A DNA stretch of 64,000 nucleotides from Atrichornis clamosus (Eukaryota; Chordata; Aves; Passeriformes; Menuridae). Within the stretch, counting starts at the first letter, position 1, and each line of letters begins with the position of its first letter. Where the stretch lies: NCBI GenBank assembly GCA_013400975.1, contig WBMZ01000356.1, positions 62,001 to 126,000 on the forward strand. Direction: 5' to 3'. Below the pieces are notes generated by a model. It was not told the origin of the DNA. It made no database searches and was given only the letters and a program-made list of their open reading frames with translations. Of this stretch, positions 63,379 to 64,000 are shown piece after piece. Made by a program: the position numbers and the translations under genes.

Positions 63379-64000
63379 AAAAGCATATGGTCTCCCACGT
63401 ACATAACAAAATCTAGAGTATGTCTACTAATTCCAGTGGCCTACACAAGGCTGTAGGTATTTTCAGGATCAGAGCTTAATTCAAAAGAAGATTGCACCAG
63501 TTTTTTACATGAATGGCCTAAAGAACTTCCTCTAGCTTTAAAAACCACCAAACCTGAACTTCTGAAGATAAGAGAAGCCCAGATTACAAATATTTCAGAA
63601 ATGTTACCAGTATGTGAAAACTAGATGTTGTTGTACTGGAGAGCACTCCCCATCTTATTTGTAAGGAGCACTACAGTACATAAATAGATGGGCATTACAA
63701 GCACACAGAGATTAAGTAGCTTACTCTCTAGTAGCTGCACCAGAGTCACAAAGCTCAGTGGAAAATGGTGCAAGTCTCTAAGAAATCTGACAGAGTGCTC
63801 AGAGCAGCCTTTGCTTACTGGGGTACAGACAATATGAATGCTGTACTGAGCTGTTTGCAGGGGTTGGACAGAAGGGGAGGTGAATTGGAGAGGACGATTT
63901 TCTGTCTTGTCCCAGTGCAGGTGAGGTGACAGTCATAATGCATTTTTGCTATTTTTTCTAACCCAAATGTGGGAGAGTTCAAAGCAGGCATAGAATTCTG
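63379..64000. other. Intron, nothing recognised
   Basis: No gene or named repeat is seen between the SINE and the right edge. Confidence 0.6.

Larger units (their letters stand above)
43172..64000 (-). other. PTPRM: PTPRM intron upstream of the transmembrane exon (partial, at least 20.8 kb)
   Basis: Everything above the exon is intronic with respect to PTPRM. The preceding exon should end with a peptide like CVQVATK and one extra base. I searched by eye for its reverse complement and saw no acceptable match, so it probably lies beyond the right edge. A short exon could be missed by eye. Contents include one solo LTR, one SINE and simple repeats. Confidence 0.75.

Overview
The window is bird nuclear DNA, most likely from a songbird. 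Three kinds of repeat point that way. There are several CR1 LINE copies, the dominant avian retrotransposon, with typical 3' ends of ATTCTATG- or ATTCTGTG-type repeats. There is at least one solo retroviral LTR of avian ERVL style. There is also a short SINE at about 63235-63378 made of a tRNA-Ile(AAT)-like head joined to a CR1-like tail; as far as I know that combination belongs to passerines (TguSINE1-like). The DNA is AT-rich, CpG-poor and non-coding almost throughout, as expected for a large vertebrate intron.

The only protein-coding sequence I can identify with confidence is one 133-nt exon on the minus strand, 43039-43171. It encodes the extracellular stalk, transmembrane helix and first cytoplasmic residues of receptor-type tyrosine phosphatase mu (PTPRM). 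It has a consensus donor (AAG/GTGAGC) and an acceptor behind a pyrimidine-rich tract. The rest of the window is therefore two incomplete PTPRM introns: at least 43 kb downstream of the exon (1-43038) and at least 20.8 kb upstream of it (43172-64000). I could not find either neighbouring exon.

Layout, left to right: AT-rich intron with a GC-rich island at about 2560-3110 that holds a short coding-like minus-strand stretch ending at a possible donor; a CR1 3' end (about 7965-8443, +); a very old CR1/L3-like reverse transcriptase relic (about 10556-11200, -); short CR1 scraps (16655-16703 +, 21614-21670 -); a CR1 with a broken reverse transcriptase segment (26102-26688, +); a probable LTR (about 30452-30883); the PTPRM exon (43039-43171, -); a solo LTR with an exact 5-bp target duplication (47172-48103, +); a local CpG cluster (60217-60551); and the tRNA-derived SINE (63235-63378, +). 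Microsatellites and small tandem duplications are scattered through the introns.

There is no operon, CRISPR array or other prokaryotic system here. Most open frames are chance frames or lie inside repeats. The items most worth checking are the unidentified coding-like stretch at 2844-2918, the old LINE relic, the SINE as a lineage marker, and the solo LTR lying antisense to its host gene.
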